Part shown: piece by piece, positions 45,782-53,710 of the stretch
Position numbering within the stretch: the first letter of the stretch is position 1
Layout of the letters: each line of letters starts with the position of its first letter
Assembly: GCF_014200755.1 (NCBI RefSeq)
Contig: NZ_JACHCM010000010.1
Coordinates: 28,630 to 92,629, forward strand
Reading direction: 5' to 3'
DNA from: Rhodanobacter sp. ANJX3
GTDB taxonomy: Bacteria; Pseudomonadota; Gammaproteobacteria; Xanthomonadales; Rhodanobacteraceae
Length of the DNA: 64,000 nt
Notes under the pieces: generated by a model
Seen by the model: the letters and a program-made list of their open reading frames with translations, nothing else
Database searches by the model: none
What the model was told of the DNA's origin: nothing
Made by a program: the position numbers and the translations under genes

Positions 45782-46594
45782 ATGGATGTTAAAGAGCAAT
45801 TCGAACGCGAATGCCGGCAGAATATCGCCACGATGGCCAAAGACGCACTTTTAAAAGAGCGCGCCTTTGCATGGTTCGAGCATTCGCTTCAGTACAAATA
45901 CTCCTACAATTTTTCTGCGCTAGGTCGTCCGATCATCCAGTATCCACAGGACATGGTGGCCATGCAGGAGCTGATTTGGCAGATCAAACCAGACCTCATC
46001 ATCGAGACGGGCATCGCACATGGTGGCTCGCTGATTCTCAGCGCATCCATGCTAGCTCTACTTGATTACTGCGAGGCTGTCGAAAGCGGCCAATCGATTG
46101 ATCCAAAGGCGATGCGCCGGCGCGTACTGGGCATCGACATTGACATCCGTGCGCATAATCGCACCGCCATCGAAGTCCATCCTCTTTCTCACCTGATAGA
46201 CATGATTCAAGGCTCCTCCATTGCAACAGATGTTGTTGAGCAGGTACATCGAATTGCACAATCTCACCAGCGAATCCTTGTGATCCTCGACTCCAACCAT
46301 ACTCACGACCACGTGCTGGCAGAACTTGAGGCTTATGCGCCACTGACCTCGGCCGGAAGCTATTGCATCGTGTTCGATACGGTGATCGAGGATCTGCCTG
46401 ATGCCGCATATCCTGACCGACCTTGGGGGCAAGGAAATAACCCTAAGACTGCCGTACATGAGTACCTGAATCGCCTCAATACTGGAACCTGCCTAGCTGA
46501 AGATGGCGCACCTTTAGCTTTTGAAATTGACCATGCTTTGGAAAACAAGCTGCTGGTATCAGTAGCCCCAGACGGCTACCTGAAGCGCGTCTAG
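45782..46594 (+). CDS. CmcI-family SAM-dependent methyltransferase
   Basis: 270 aa. IIETGIAHGGSLILSASMLA and the second block VLVILDSNHTHDHVLAELEAY match the family annotated 'cephalosporin hydroxylase' (CmcI) that includes sugar O-methyltransferases. The downstream YPDRPWGQGNNPKTAVHEYL is also family-typical. Position in a glycan cluster suggests it methylates a hydroxyl of a sugar residue; it is not involved in cephalosporin here. It starts 44 nt after the acyltransferase. Confidence 0.85.
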   Translation: MDVKEQFERECRQNIATMAKDALLKERAFAWFEHSLQYKYSYNFSALGRPIIQYPQDMVAMQELIWQIKPDLIIETGIAHGGSLILSASMLALLDYCEAVESGQSIDPKAMRRRVLGIDIDIRAHNRTAIEVHPLSHLIDMIQGSSIATDVVEQVHRIAQSHQRILVILDSNHTHDHVLAELEAYAPLTSAGSYCIVFDTVIEDLPDAAYPDRPWGQGNNPKTAVHEYLNRLNTGTCLAEDGAPLAFEIDHALENKLLVSVAPDGYLKRV

Positions 46595-46604
46595 CAGCTT
46601 GTCA

Positions 46605-48119
46605 ATGTCCGTCCTTCGCACAAATATCCTTGCTAACTATGCTGGCCAAGTGTGGATGGCGCTAATGGGCGTGGTTTTCATTCCACTTTACATTAGGCTG
46701 CTTGGCATGGAGGCTTTCGGCTTGGTCGGCCTGATGTTGAGCATCCAGGCGCTTTCGATGCTTTTCGATTTAGGGATGGGAGGCGCGCTGAACCGCGAAC
46801 TGGCCCAGCGCGTTCACAATTCAACGCTGGCACAAACGATCGGCGATCTAGTGCGTACGTTCGAATGGCTGGTTTGGCCGATCGCACTTATGATCGTCGG
46901 AGTAGTCTGGCTTGCGAGTGGCCCTATGGCCCAACACTGGCTGCATCCCGAACATCTGAGCCGCGTGGCGACGGCGCATGCAATCGCAATAATGGGATTG
47001 GCGGTAGCTTTACAGTGGCCCAGCAGCTTCTACGCCAACGGCTTGTCCGGCCTGGAGCAGCAACCCGCTTTGAACCTGATTAGCGCAATTTTCGCCACAC
47101 TGCGTGGCGCCGGCGTACTGGCGATCCTGTACTGGGTTTCTCCAACCATCAATGCCTTCATGTGGTGGTATGCCGCAATAGGCGCTTGCCAGTCGATAGT
47201 CTTGGCAATCACTCTGTGGCGATTACTGCCCACTGAGCCACAGCGACAAGCCAGATTCCGCACGAAAGAACTGCGTACCGTCGGTCGTTTCGCGGGCGGT
47301 TTGGTCGCCATAATGACGTTATCTGTGATGTTAACCCAACTTGATCGGGTGGTTATTTCGGCAATGCTTCCACTAGCACAGGTTGGATACTTCAGCTTGG
47401 CAATGAGTGTCGCCGCTGGCATGGGGCGAATGATCCAGCCGATGTTTAATGCATTATATCCGCGCTACAGCAGGTTGGTATCACTCGGCCAGCATGCTCA
47501 TTTGACTCATCTTTACCATTTGAGCAATCAGTGTTTAATCGTAGTCATTGCATCAGCTGCGATGATGCTGACGATTTTTGGCAAAGACGTTCTCTATCTC
47601 TGGACCGGCAACATCACAACGGCGGAAAAGCTAGCGCTTCCACTCTCAATCTTAATAGCTGGAACCGCACTCAATGGTCTTATGAACCTTCCGTACGCAC
47701 TCCAACTTGCACACGGATGGACGGGACTAACGATTACTATGAACTTGGTAGCTCTGGTTTTAGGCATTCCATTCTGTATATGGGCTGTAGAACATCACGG
47801 CATCGTAGGGGCGGCCTGCCTCTGGCTGTTTATCAATTTGAGCTTTGTTGCGATCGGAATTCCGCTAATGCACCGCCGCCTCTTGCATAGAGAAATGATT
47901 CGCTGGTATGTCTCTGACATTTTGCCGCCATCGCTCGCTGCAGCGGCCGTTGTAATTTTAGCCTACTGGCTTCTATCACCGATTTCGCGCGACCTTGTGG
48001 GAGTTCTTAAACTTTCTCTCACAACAGGCGCAGCGCTGGTTTCGGCCGCGATGGCGGCACCTCTTGTTCGAAACCTGCTGCGGCGGCAGCTGATTAACGG
48101 TTTGAGCTCACGCCAATGA
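46605..48119 (+). CDS. wzx: Oligosaccharide flippase (Wzx/RfbX type)
   Basis: 504 aa with about 12-14 membrane helices. The N-terminal block LRTNILANYAGQVWMALMGVVF and the later FDLGMGGALNRELA fit the polysaccharide-transporter family. The ATG at 46605 is preferred over a TTG at 46599. It is likely to move a lipid-linked repeat unit to the periplasmic side. No polymerase (Wzy) gene is recognised near it; the TMTC-like pair or another acceptor system may act on the flipped unit. Confidence 0.87.
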   Translation: MSVLRTNILANYAGQVWMALMGVVFIPLYIRLLGMEAFGLVGLMLSIQALSMLFDLGMGGALNRELAQRVHNSTLAQTIGDLVRTFEWLVWPIALMIVGVVWLASGPMAQHWLHPEHLSRVATAHAIAIMGLAVALQWPSSFYANGLSGLEQQPALNLISAIFATLRGAGVLAILYWVSPTINAFMWWYAAIGACQSIVLAITLWRLLPTEPQRQARFRTKELRTVGRFAGGLVAIMTLSVMLTQLDRVVISAMLPLAQVGYFSLAMSVAAGMGRMIQPMFNALYPRYSRLVSLGQHAHLTHLYHLSNQCLIVVIASAAMMLTIFGKDVLYLWTGNITTAEKLALPLSILIAGTALNGLMNLPYALQLAHGWTGLTITMNLVALVLGIPFCIWAVEHHGIVGAACLWLFINLSFVAIGIPLMHRRLLHREMIRWYVSDILPPSLAAAAVVILAYWLLSPISRDLVGVLKLSLTTGAALVSAAMAAPLVRNLLRRQLINGLSSRQ

Positions 48120-48279
48120 CCGGAATCAAATGAGATTCATGACAATCTGTTGCATTATGTGTTGCTGCAGTGATTCTTGAAGCAGACCCCGCAACGGAGT
48201 TACCTTCTTTCAATAGAATCCATTAGACATCTAACTCGAGCTAAACTACTAATAACACCTCAGCTTTCGGCGCGCCACT
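48120..48279. other. AT-rich gap, nothing recognised
   Basis: 160 bp between the flippase and the GT2 gene, clearly AT-richer than the core. No terminator or promoter stands out. It is part of the low-GC stretch 46.6-49.6 kb. Confidence 0.3.
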
Positions 48280-49467
48280 TTGCCTGAACCAAAAATCACC
48301 ATCATCATTCCAACTCGAGAACGTTGCGACGTGCTTGAGTCGTCATTACGTACTGTGACATCCCAAGATTACGATAATCTTGACATCATCGTATGCGATA
48401 ACTTCAGCAATGACGATACTCACGGAGTGGTACACCGTGCGAACGACAAGCGTATCCGCTATTTGAATACAGGGAAGCGTTTGAGCATGTCACATAACTG
48501 GGAACATGCCCTCTCTCATGTGAACGAAGGATGGGTGACTTTTATAGGCGATGACGATGGACTTTTGCCGCGTTCAGTAGCGACCATCGCAGAAATCATT
48601 AGCAAAACGTGTGTTAGTGCAATTAGATCTAGCTTCTGCACTTACGACTGGCCGTCCATCGTCGGCAATACGAGTGGACAGCTTATAGTCCCTTCAAGCA
48701 CTGGAATAGAAATGCGCAGCTCCAATCAATGGCTGTCCAAAGTAATGCGAGGTCAAGAAAAATATAATCAATTACCGATGATTTATAACGGTGGATTTAT
48801 AAATATATCCATCCTTAATGCAATAAGGGAAAAAACCGGCGCATATTTTCGGTCAGCCAGCCCAGATGTTTATTCAGCTATTGCAATTTCGCGAATGATC
48901 GATTTCTATGCCTACGTACGAGACCCACTCGCCATAAGCGGCACCTCAAAACATAGCAACGGACATTCGTTTTTTTCTGTCAGTGAGCAACGCAGCAATC
49001 AACCCCGCACGAAATTTGCTAGCGAGGGAAACATTCCTTTCCACGCTGACGTACCATTATGCGCTGACGGAAGCTACCCGTTATCGCTGCAAGTCTGCGC
49101 ATATGAGGCATATCTACAATCAGACATGCTAGGCAATGATGTTAAATTCGTAAGTCCAGCCCAGCAGCTTCAGGTAATTATGGCTACCGCTGGAAAACAT
49201 CAAAGCTCTTTATCCGAGTGGGGTAAAATTTTTTCGGAAAAGCACCGCATCGATTTCCACAAAACCAGCCGATGCAGATCATTCAAAAGTCGTTATTTGC
49301 GATTGGCGGCAATGACTCGAAAAGTCTTGAACGCAGTGAATTCAACTATTGTGGAGACGCTTCCGATTACGAACATTCATGAAGCAAGTATTGCCGCTGC
49401 TGTGATCAGGTCTGCGCCAAGTAGAATGGACACGATACGTTACCTGGCAAGCCGGCTAGCTAAATAA
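48280..49467 (+). CDS. Glycosyltransferase family 2
   Basis: 395 aa from a TTG; no in-frame ATG fits the start of the domain. GT-A fold: the opening ITIIIPTRERCDVLESSL and DNLDIIVCDNFSNDDT, with the DDD metal motif in FIGDDDGLLP. The C-terminal third is unlike known enzymes and has no membrane segments. AT-rich, codon use unlike the core genes, so probably acquired. Sugar and acceptor are unknown. Last plus-strand gene of the island. Confidence 0.82.
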   Translation: MPEPKITIIIPTRERCDVLESSLRTVTSQDYDNLDIIVCDNFSNDDTHGVVHRANDKRIRYLNTGKRLSMSHNWEHALSHVNEGWVTFIGDDDGLLPRSVATIAEIISKTCVSAIRSSFCTYDWPSIVGNTSGQLIVPSSTGIEMRSSNQWLSKVMRGQEKYNQLPMIYNGGFINISILNAIREKTGAYFRSASPDVYSAIAISRMIDFYAYVRDPLAISGTSKHSNGHSFFSVSEQRSNQPRTKFASEGNIPFHADVPLCADGSYPLSLQVCAYEAYLQSDMLGNDVKFVSPAQQLQVIMATAGKHQSSLSEWGKIFSEKHRIDFHKTSRCRSFKSRYLRLAAMTRKVLNAVNSTIVETLPITNIHEASIAAAVIRSAPSRMDTIRYLASRLAK

Positions 49468-49584
49468 TCGGGTTTTATGTTTTTAATCAAAACAAAGTAA
49501 CTTGACGAACGATCCAAATTTTTCTGGATGCGAATATTTCCAACGAAAAATAAAGTTCACCTATAAAATGATGAGTTGCCATCA

Positions 49585-50604
49585 TTACAAATATCGCGTG
49601 TAGATTTTCACATAGGCATCAACCATTCCTTCCGACGAGAATCGATTGATTGCTCGCATGCGCGCTGCTTTAGCCATGTATTTGTAAAGTTCGGGATTGG
49701 CCGCTAATTTCCGTGCAGCGTCGGAGAAATTGGCCACATTGTCTTTGTTGCATAGAATCCCGGAAACTCCATCTTCCACCACCTCAGGTAAGGAAGATCC
49801 GCGTGTCGCAATGACCGGTAGACCGCAAGCCATGGCCTCCGCGGCCACTAGCCCGAATCCTTCGCTACGAGAAGGAAAGATTAGGGCGTCCGCTTGCTGC
49901 ATGGCATCTGCGACGCCCGACTCGCTAGATAACCTGCCAATATCAAAAGTATTTGCGGGCAGCTTGTGTGATGCACTGTTGGCTTCTGCACCGCCGGTAT
50001 AACGAAGCTCGAAGCTATTGCCCAGGTTCTCCATAATAGGGCCCAACAGATCAACACCCTTAAGCTCTGCCCAATTTCCAACATATAGCAAGCGAAATGG
50101 ACGATGCGCGGCGCGATAAACTGGAGGTTGAAAGCGAACGACGTCGACACCGTTACTAATCAATTGCATCGGTATGTCTAGCAGATATCGACGGGCAGTA
50201 TCCAACGCGAACTGGCTTACGGCGACAACGCAATTAACCCTCAGCATCGTCTGCCGCTCGATGTAGGCCATCCAATATTTATGGTATCGAAATCTCAACC
50301 AATCCTTGTAAGGCTTTAGGTCGGGATGATGGATGGCGTGGTGGAGCGTTGCTACTACTGGTGTGTTCCTAGGTAGGAATCGCGAATGAAGCCACGTGTT
50401 GACATGCGTAATGTTCGCCCAGGAAGGTGGTTCGCAAACGGGTATAGACCACGGTGCAAATTCGGCGCGATGCGGAAGCCAGGTAATTTCCGCGCGTAAT
50501 CCGCGCTGGCGCAATCCGTCCACTAGTCGCTCGGTAAAGACAGCGGTCCCGCTATCCGTGCGAATCGTTGGAAACCAAACTGCGGGCTGTTGCTGATCCT
50601 GCAT
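49585..50604 (-). CDS. Glycosyltransferase family 4
   Basis: 339 aa GT-B enzyme. The N-terminal part has RTDSGTAVFTERLVDGLRQR; the C-terminal nucleotide-sugar site is PSRSEGFGLVAAEAMACGLP followed by ATRGSSLPEVVEDG (E-x7-E type). Retaining family. It is the last gene of a four-gene minus-strand block that faces the plus-strand operon. The gap to the methyltransferase stop is 2 nt. Donor unknown. Confidence 0.9.
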   Translation of the reverse strand: MQDQQQPAVWFPTIRTDSGTAVFTERLVDGLRQRGLRAEITWLPHRAEFAPWSIPVCEPPSWANITHVNTWLHSRFLPRNTPVVATLHHAIHHPDLKPYKDWLRFRYHKYWMAYIERQTMLRVNCVVAVSQFALDTARRYLLDIPMQLISNGVDVVRFQPPVYRAAHRPFRLLYVGNWAELKGVDLLGPIMENLGNSFELRYTGGAEANSASHKLPANTFDIGRLSSESGVADAMQQADALIFPSRSEGFGLVAAEAMACGLPVIATRGSSLPEVVEDGVSGILCNKDNVANFSDAARKLAANPELYKYMAKAARMRAINRFSSEGMVDAYVKIYTRYL

Positions 50605-50606
50605 GG

Positions 50607-51383
50607 TTATCGCCGCTCAAAGCGATAAATCAGCGTAGGAATGATTCGCCGAACCGACATCAGCAAAGTATCGGGTACCTTCTGGAGCACTCGCGCGGCA
50701 AACGTGTTCGCCTTTTCGATATCCAATGTTGTTCGCCATGCCTCGATGCAAATGTTTCGATAGCTGAAATTGGCAGCGTCCAGCATACGTTCCAGCTGGC
50801 GCATCTGTAGTGGCTCGCAATCGTACAAATTCCCCTTGCGCATCAAGCGCAAGTAGGAGGTGCGCAAAGCACGCGGCCACCAGCTCAAAAATTTCAGTTT
50901 GAAGTGCGGCTCTGTCACCATCCAGCGATTCGGCACCGCCAGATAACCAACGCCGTCGCATTTCATAACACGATGGATTTCCACGAGATGGTGATGTTGC
51001 GCCTCTGCATTGCCAACGTGCTCGATGACGTGATTCGTGAGCACGACATCGAAGGTACCGTCAGCAAAAGGCAAAGATGTATCGTGGACTTGGGTGTAGC
51101 GAAATCCATCCGTAACCAATCGGTTATCGTGGACGTCCACAGCATCTACCTCACATCGTAGTTGCGGATGCTTGCCGAAGTAGTGCGCAATGCCGCCGGA
51201 GCCTGTGCCAACTTCAAGTATTCGAATAGGCTGAGACCTGCTGGAGAGATCGAGCAGACGCTCAATTTTAAGAGCCTTCCACCGACGGGACGGCAGGTCT
51301 AATACGGCGTGCGGCTGACGCACAGAGTCGTCCCTGATGTCAGTCAGCTTGTGCTCTTGCTGATCGGATGAAGTTTCAGGCAC
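50607..51383 (-). CDS. Class I SAM-dependent methyltransferase
   Basis: 258 aa from a GTG at 51383 that overlaps the upstream GT4 end by 8 nt; an in-frame extension to 51446 is unlikely. The SAM motif is ILEVGTGSGGIAHYF, with the acidic second motif in EVDAVDVHDNRLV, and FDVVLTNHVIEHV is the post-II motif. The rest resembles methyltransferases in polysaccharide loci. It may cap or decorate the glycan or its lipid carrier. Confidence 0.82.
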   Translation of the reverse strand: MPETSSDQQEHKLTDIRDDSVRQPHAVLDLPSRRWKALKIERLLDLSSRSQPIRILEVGTGSGGIAHYFGKHPQLRCEVDAVDVHDNRLVTDGFRYTQVHDTSLPFADGTFDVVLTNHVIEHVGNAEAQHHHLVEIHRVMKCDGVGYLAVPNRWMVTEPHFKLKFLSWWPRALRTSYLRLMRKGNLYDCEPLQMRQLERMLDAANFSYRNICIEAWRTTLDIEKANTFAARVLQKVPDTLLMSVRRIIPTLIYRFERR

Positions 51384-52536
51384 GGTGCGAGTCCAGCAAA
51401 CTACGCAAGCGCTCTGCGAAAACCGGCCATGCCTTGCCGGCTGCAAAGTCGCGACATGCCGCGACAGTCTTATTTTCTCTTCTCAACGCCAGTTGCTCGA
51501 TCACTGTCTTGGCAAACGCCACATAATTGCCCGGCTCGATCAAGACGCCGGTGTGACCATCCCACACAGCATCGGGCACTCCGCCAACTGCAAACGCTAT
51601 AGTTGGTAGGCCATGCGCCGCAGACTCTAAAGCGACCATGCCAAAACCTTCGACATCGCCCGGCAACTCAAGCACGGGGAAAACATGAACGTTTGCGGCC
51701 TGATATGCGGCGCTCAGTGACAAATCATCACAACGACCCAAAAAGCATACATTTTGTTCCACGCCATGGCGTTGAGCCGCCAAAATAATACGCTCTAGTT
51801 CGGATCCCTCTCTCGCATGTAGTGCATCGCTGGCCTCATCACCGATCACCACCAGCATTACATCGGATTGGTGCGACGCGATTGCGGGCAACGATTTCGA
51901 GACGAATTCGACCAATCCTTTGCGTTGAGTCAGGCGGCCTACAGACAGTAACAACGGACGTTGCCCGAAACCATTTTGCCGACGAAAATCTTTGGCGGAT
52001 TCTGCGTCCAACGTTGGCAGATCGGTGCCGGGATGCAGCACACGCGTATTGGCTAAAGGCACTCCTCGATTTCGCGCCAGCGTCCCGGTATTTTCGCTAT
52101 TCACAATAGCGAGGTCGCAGCGCCGGATGAAAGGCAGCCAAAGCCACTGGTAAAAGCGACTTGGCGCAATGATATCGAGTCCATGCAGATATACGGCTGC
52201 CCTACCCCCAGCGCAACGCGCTGCCAACCAGGCTATCGGCGCAGTAAGCCCGCTACCCGCGATGACCCACTGGGGCTTTCGTCGCCAAGCAAAACCTAGA
52301 GCGCGCCACATGGTTGAAACCAGAAACACGGGCAAAGGCTTCACCCTGCTCTGCCGCACCTCAGTCTGCGTCGGGGCATATTGGGCACATCCGGCAGGCC
52401 CGCACAAAGCCGTACGCCACGCTGGCTGCAATGCGCTGAGCAGATGCTGGTTAACCTTTTCCATACCGCCAAGCAGAGGCGGAAAGTTACGCGTAACCAG
52501 CAACACCAGAGCGCTTGAGGGGCTGAGTTCAGGCAT
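51376..52536 (-). CDS. Glycosyltransferase family 4
   Basis: 386 aa GT-B enzyme. The N-terminal LVTRNFPPLLGGMEKVNQHL is the typical opening; the C-terminal site is EGFGMVALESAAHGLPTIAF then GGVPDAV. The ATG at 52536 lies 8 nt inside the end of the preceding GT2 gene. Probably adds one sugar to the lipid-linked unit in the cytosol. Donor and linkage unknown. Confidence 0.9.
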   Translation of the reverse strand: MPELSPSSALVLLVTRNFPPLLGGMEKVNQHLLSALQPAWRTALCGPAGCAQYAPTQTEVRQSRVKPLPVFLVSTMWRALGFAWRRKPQWVIAGSGLTAPIAWLAARCAGGRAAVYLHGLDIIAPSRFYQWLWLPFIRRCDLAIVNSENTGTLARNRGVPLANTRVLHPGTDLPTLDAESAKDFRRQNGFGQRPLLLSVGRLTQRKGLVEFVSKSLPAIASHQSDVMLVVIGDEASDALHAREGSELERIILAAQRHGVEQNVCFLGRCDDLSLSAAYQAANVHVFPVLELPGDVEGFGMVALESAAHGLPTIAFAVGGVPDAVWDGHTGVLIEPGNYVAFAKTVIEQLALRRENKTVAACRDFAAGKAWPVFAERLRSLLDSHRA

Positions 52537-53383
52537 CGCGTCGATACATCAATCCAGTGATCTGTTCGGATACCAGTCCAATCAAGAACACAATGACTGC
52601 CGCGCTCCATAACAAGGTGCTGCCGTTGGTAAGGCGTCCGCCATGCAGGAATGTCCAAGCATAATTGAGGCAACCGAGCAGGAAGAACGCCGCACTCGCT
52701 GGAACAAAAAGCTTCAACGGCGAATACAGCGTAGCGATCTTGAAGATGATCAGCAAAAAGCGCACGCCGTCACGCAGCGGCTTGATGTGGCTCTTGCCGA
52801 TACGCTCGGCCGCCTTGATCGGCACATACGCCACCGCATAGGCGCTGCGAAAAAATGCCATGGTGCTGGTCGTGGGATAGCTGAAGCCGTTCGGCAGCAG
52901 ATGGATGAATTCGCGGAACTTGTTCGCACGGACGGCGCGAAACCCGGAGGTGAGGTCGAGCACCGGGTGACCGGTCATTCGGGTGGCTAACCAGTTGTAA
53001 AGCGTGTTGGCGAGGCCGCGGCCGACGCCGGCCTGGCTGCTCCAGTCGCGGGCGCCGACCACCATGTCGTAGCCCTGCTCTAGCTGGTTCGTGAGGCGGA
53101 GGATATCGGCGGGATCGTGCTGGCCGTCGCCATCCATGAAAACCAGGATTTCGCCAGTGGCAGCGCGGGCACCGCGTTTGATGGCTGCGCCGTTGCCCAT
53201 CGAATAGGGTGAGGATAGGCATTCAACGCCGTTGCTGCGGCAGATCGCCGGCGTGTCGTCGGTGGAACCATCGTCCACCACGATGATTTCGGCATCGGGG
53301 TAAGCGGAACGCAGCTTGGGCAGGAGTGCGGCCAGCGCGGGTGCCTCGTTCTTGGCGGGCAGAATGATGCTCAGGTGGTTCAA
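52529..53383 (-). CDS. Glycosyltransferase family 2, polyprenyl-phosphate type
   Basis: 284 aa from a TTG at 53383 preceded by GGGGAG; the open frame continues upstream but without similarity. The GT-A domain opens LSIILPAKNEAPALAALLPK with VVDDGSTDDT and MDGDGQHDPADI (DxD). Two C-terminal membrane helices follow. This pattern fits DPM1/ArnC-like enzymes that load a sugar on polyprenyl phosphate. Such a carrier-linked sugar would be the donor for GT-C enzymes like the GT39-like and TMTC-like proteins. First gene of the minus-strand block. Confidence 0.88.
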   Translation of the reverse strand: MNHLSIILPAKNEAPALAALLPKLRSAYPDAEIIVVDDGSTDDTPAICRSNGVECLSSPYSMGNGAAIKRGARAATGEILVFMDGDGQHDPADILRLTNQLEQGYDMVVGARDWSSQAGVGRGLANTLYNWLATRMTGHPVLDLTSGFRAVRANKFREFIHLLPNGFSYPTTSTMAFFRSAYAVAYVPIKAAERIGKSHIKPLRDGVRFLLIIFKIATLYSPLKLFVPASAAFFLLGCLNYAWTFLHGGRLTNGSTLLWSAAVIVFLIGLVSEQITGLMYRRDA

Positions 53384-53710
53384 AGAGGCTCCCCTACATT
53401 TATGTGGATGATAGCGTGAAGCGCCAGGGCTTGCGGCACAGTCTCCGGCCACATGTCAGATCGATATTTAAGGCCACCGCGCACTATTGGACGCGCTCAG
53501 CCGCTAAAGTAGCCCGCAACGGTCGGCCTGCGGATAAGGCTTCACTGCGGCAAAACGAGCAGTAGCGCGCTTGGATGTCAGCGGCAACAGGGTGGCTCGC
53601 CCCACTCCGGCGCCGAGGCTCGAACCCCGCGATATGGGGACAGGATAAAGGATGACCTGACGACCGAACTGCGGTAGATTCAACCACATACGCGCCGGGG
53701 GTCAGAAATC
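53384..53710. other. Intergenic region before pilB, 327 bp
   Basis: Separates divergent pilB and the GT2 gene. It marks the return to GC-rich core sequence. A TCGAACCC stretch near 53630 recalls a tRNA T-loop, but no cloverleaf forms around it. No gene or clear promoter seen. Confidence 0.45.

Noticed and set aside
53620..53650. TCGAACCC stretch like a tRNA T-loop
   Set aside because: Neither strand gives a 5-bp T-stem or an acceptor stem around it, and no anticodon arm can be placed.
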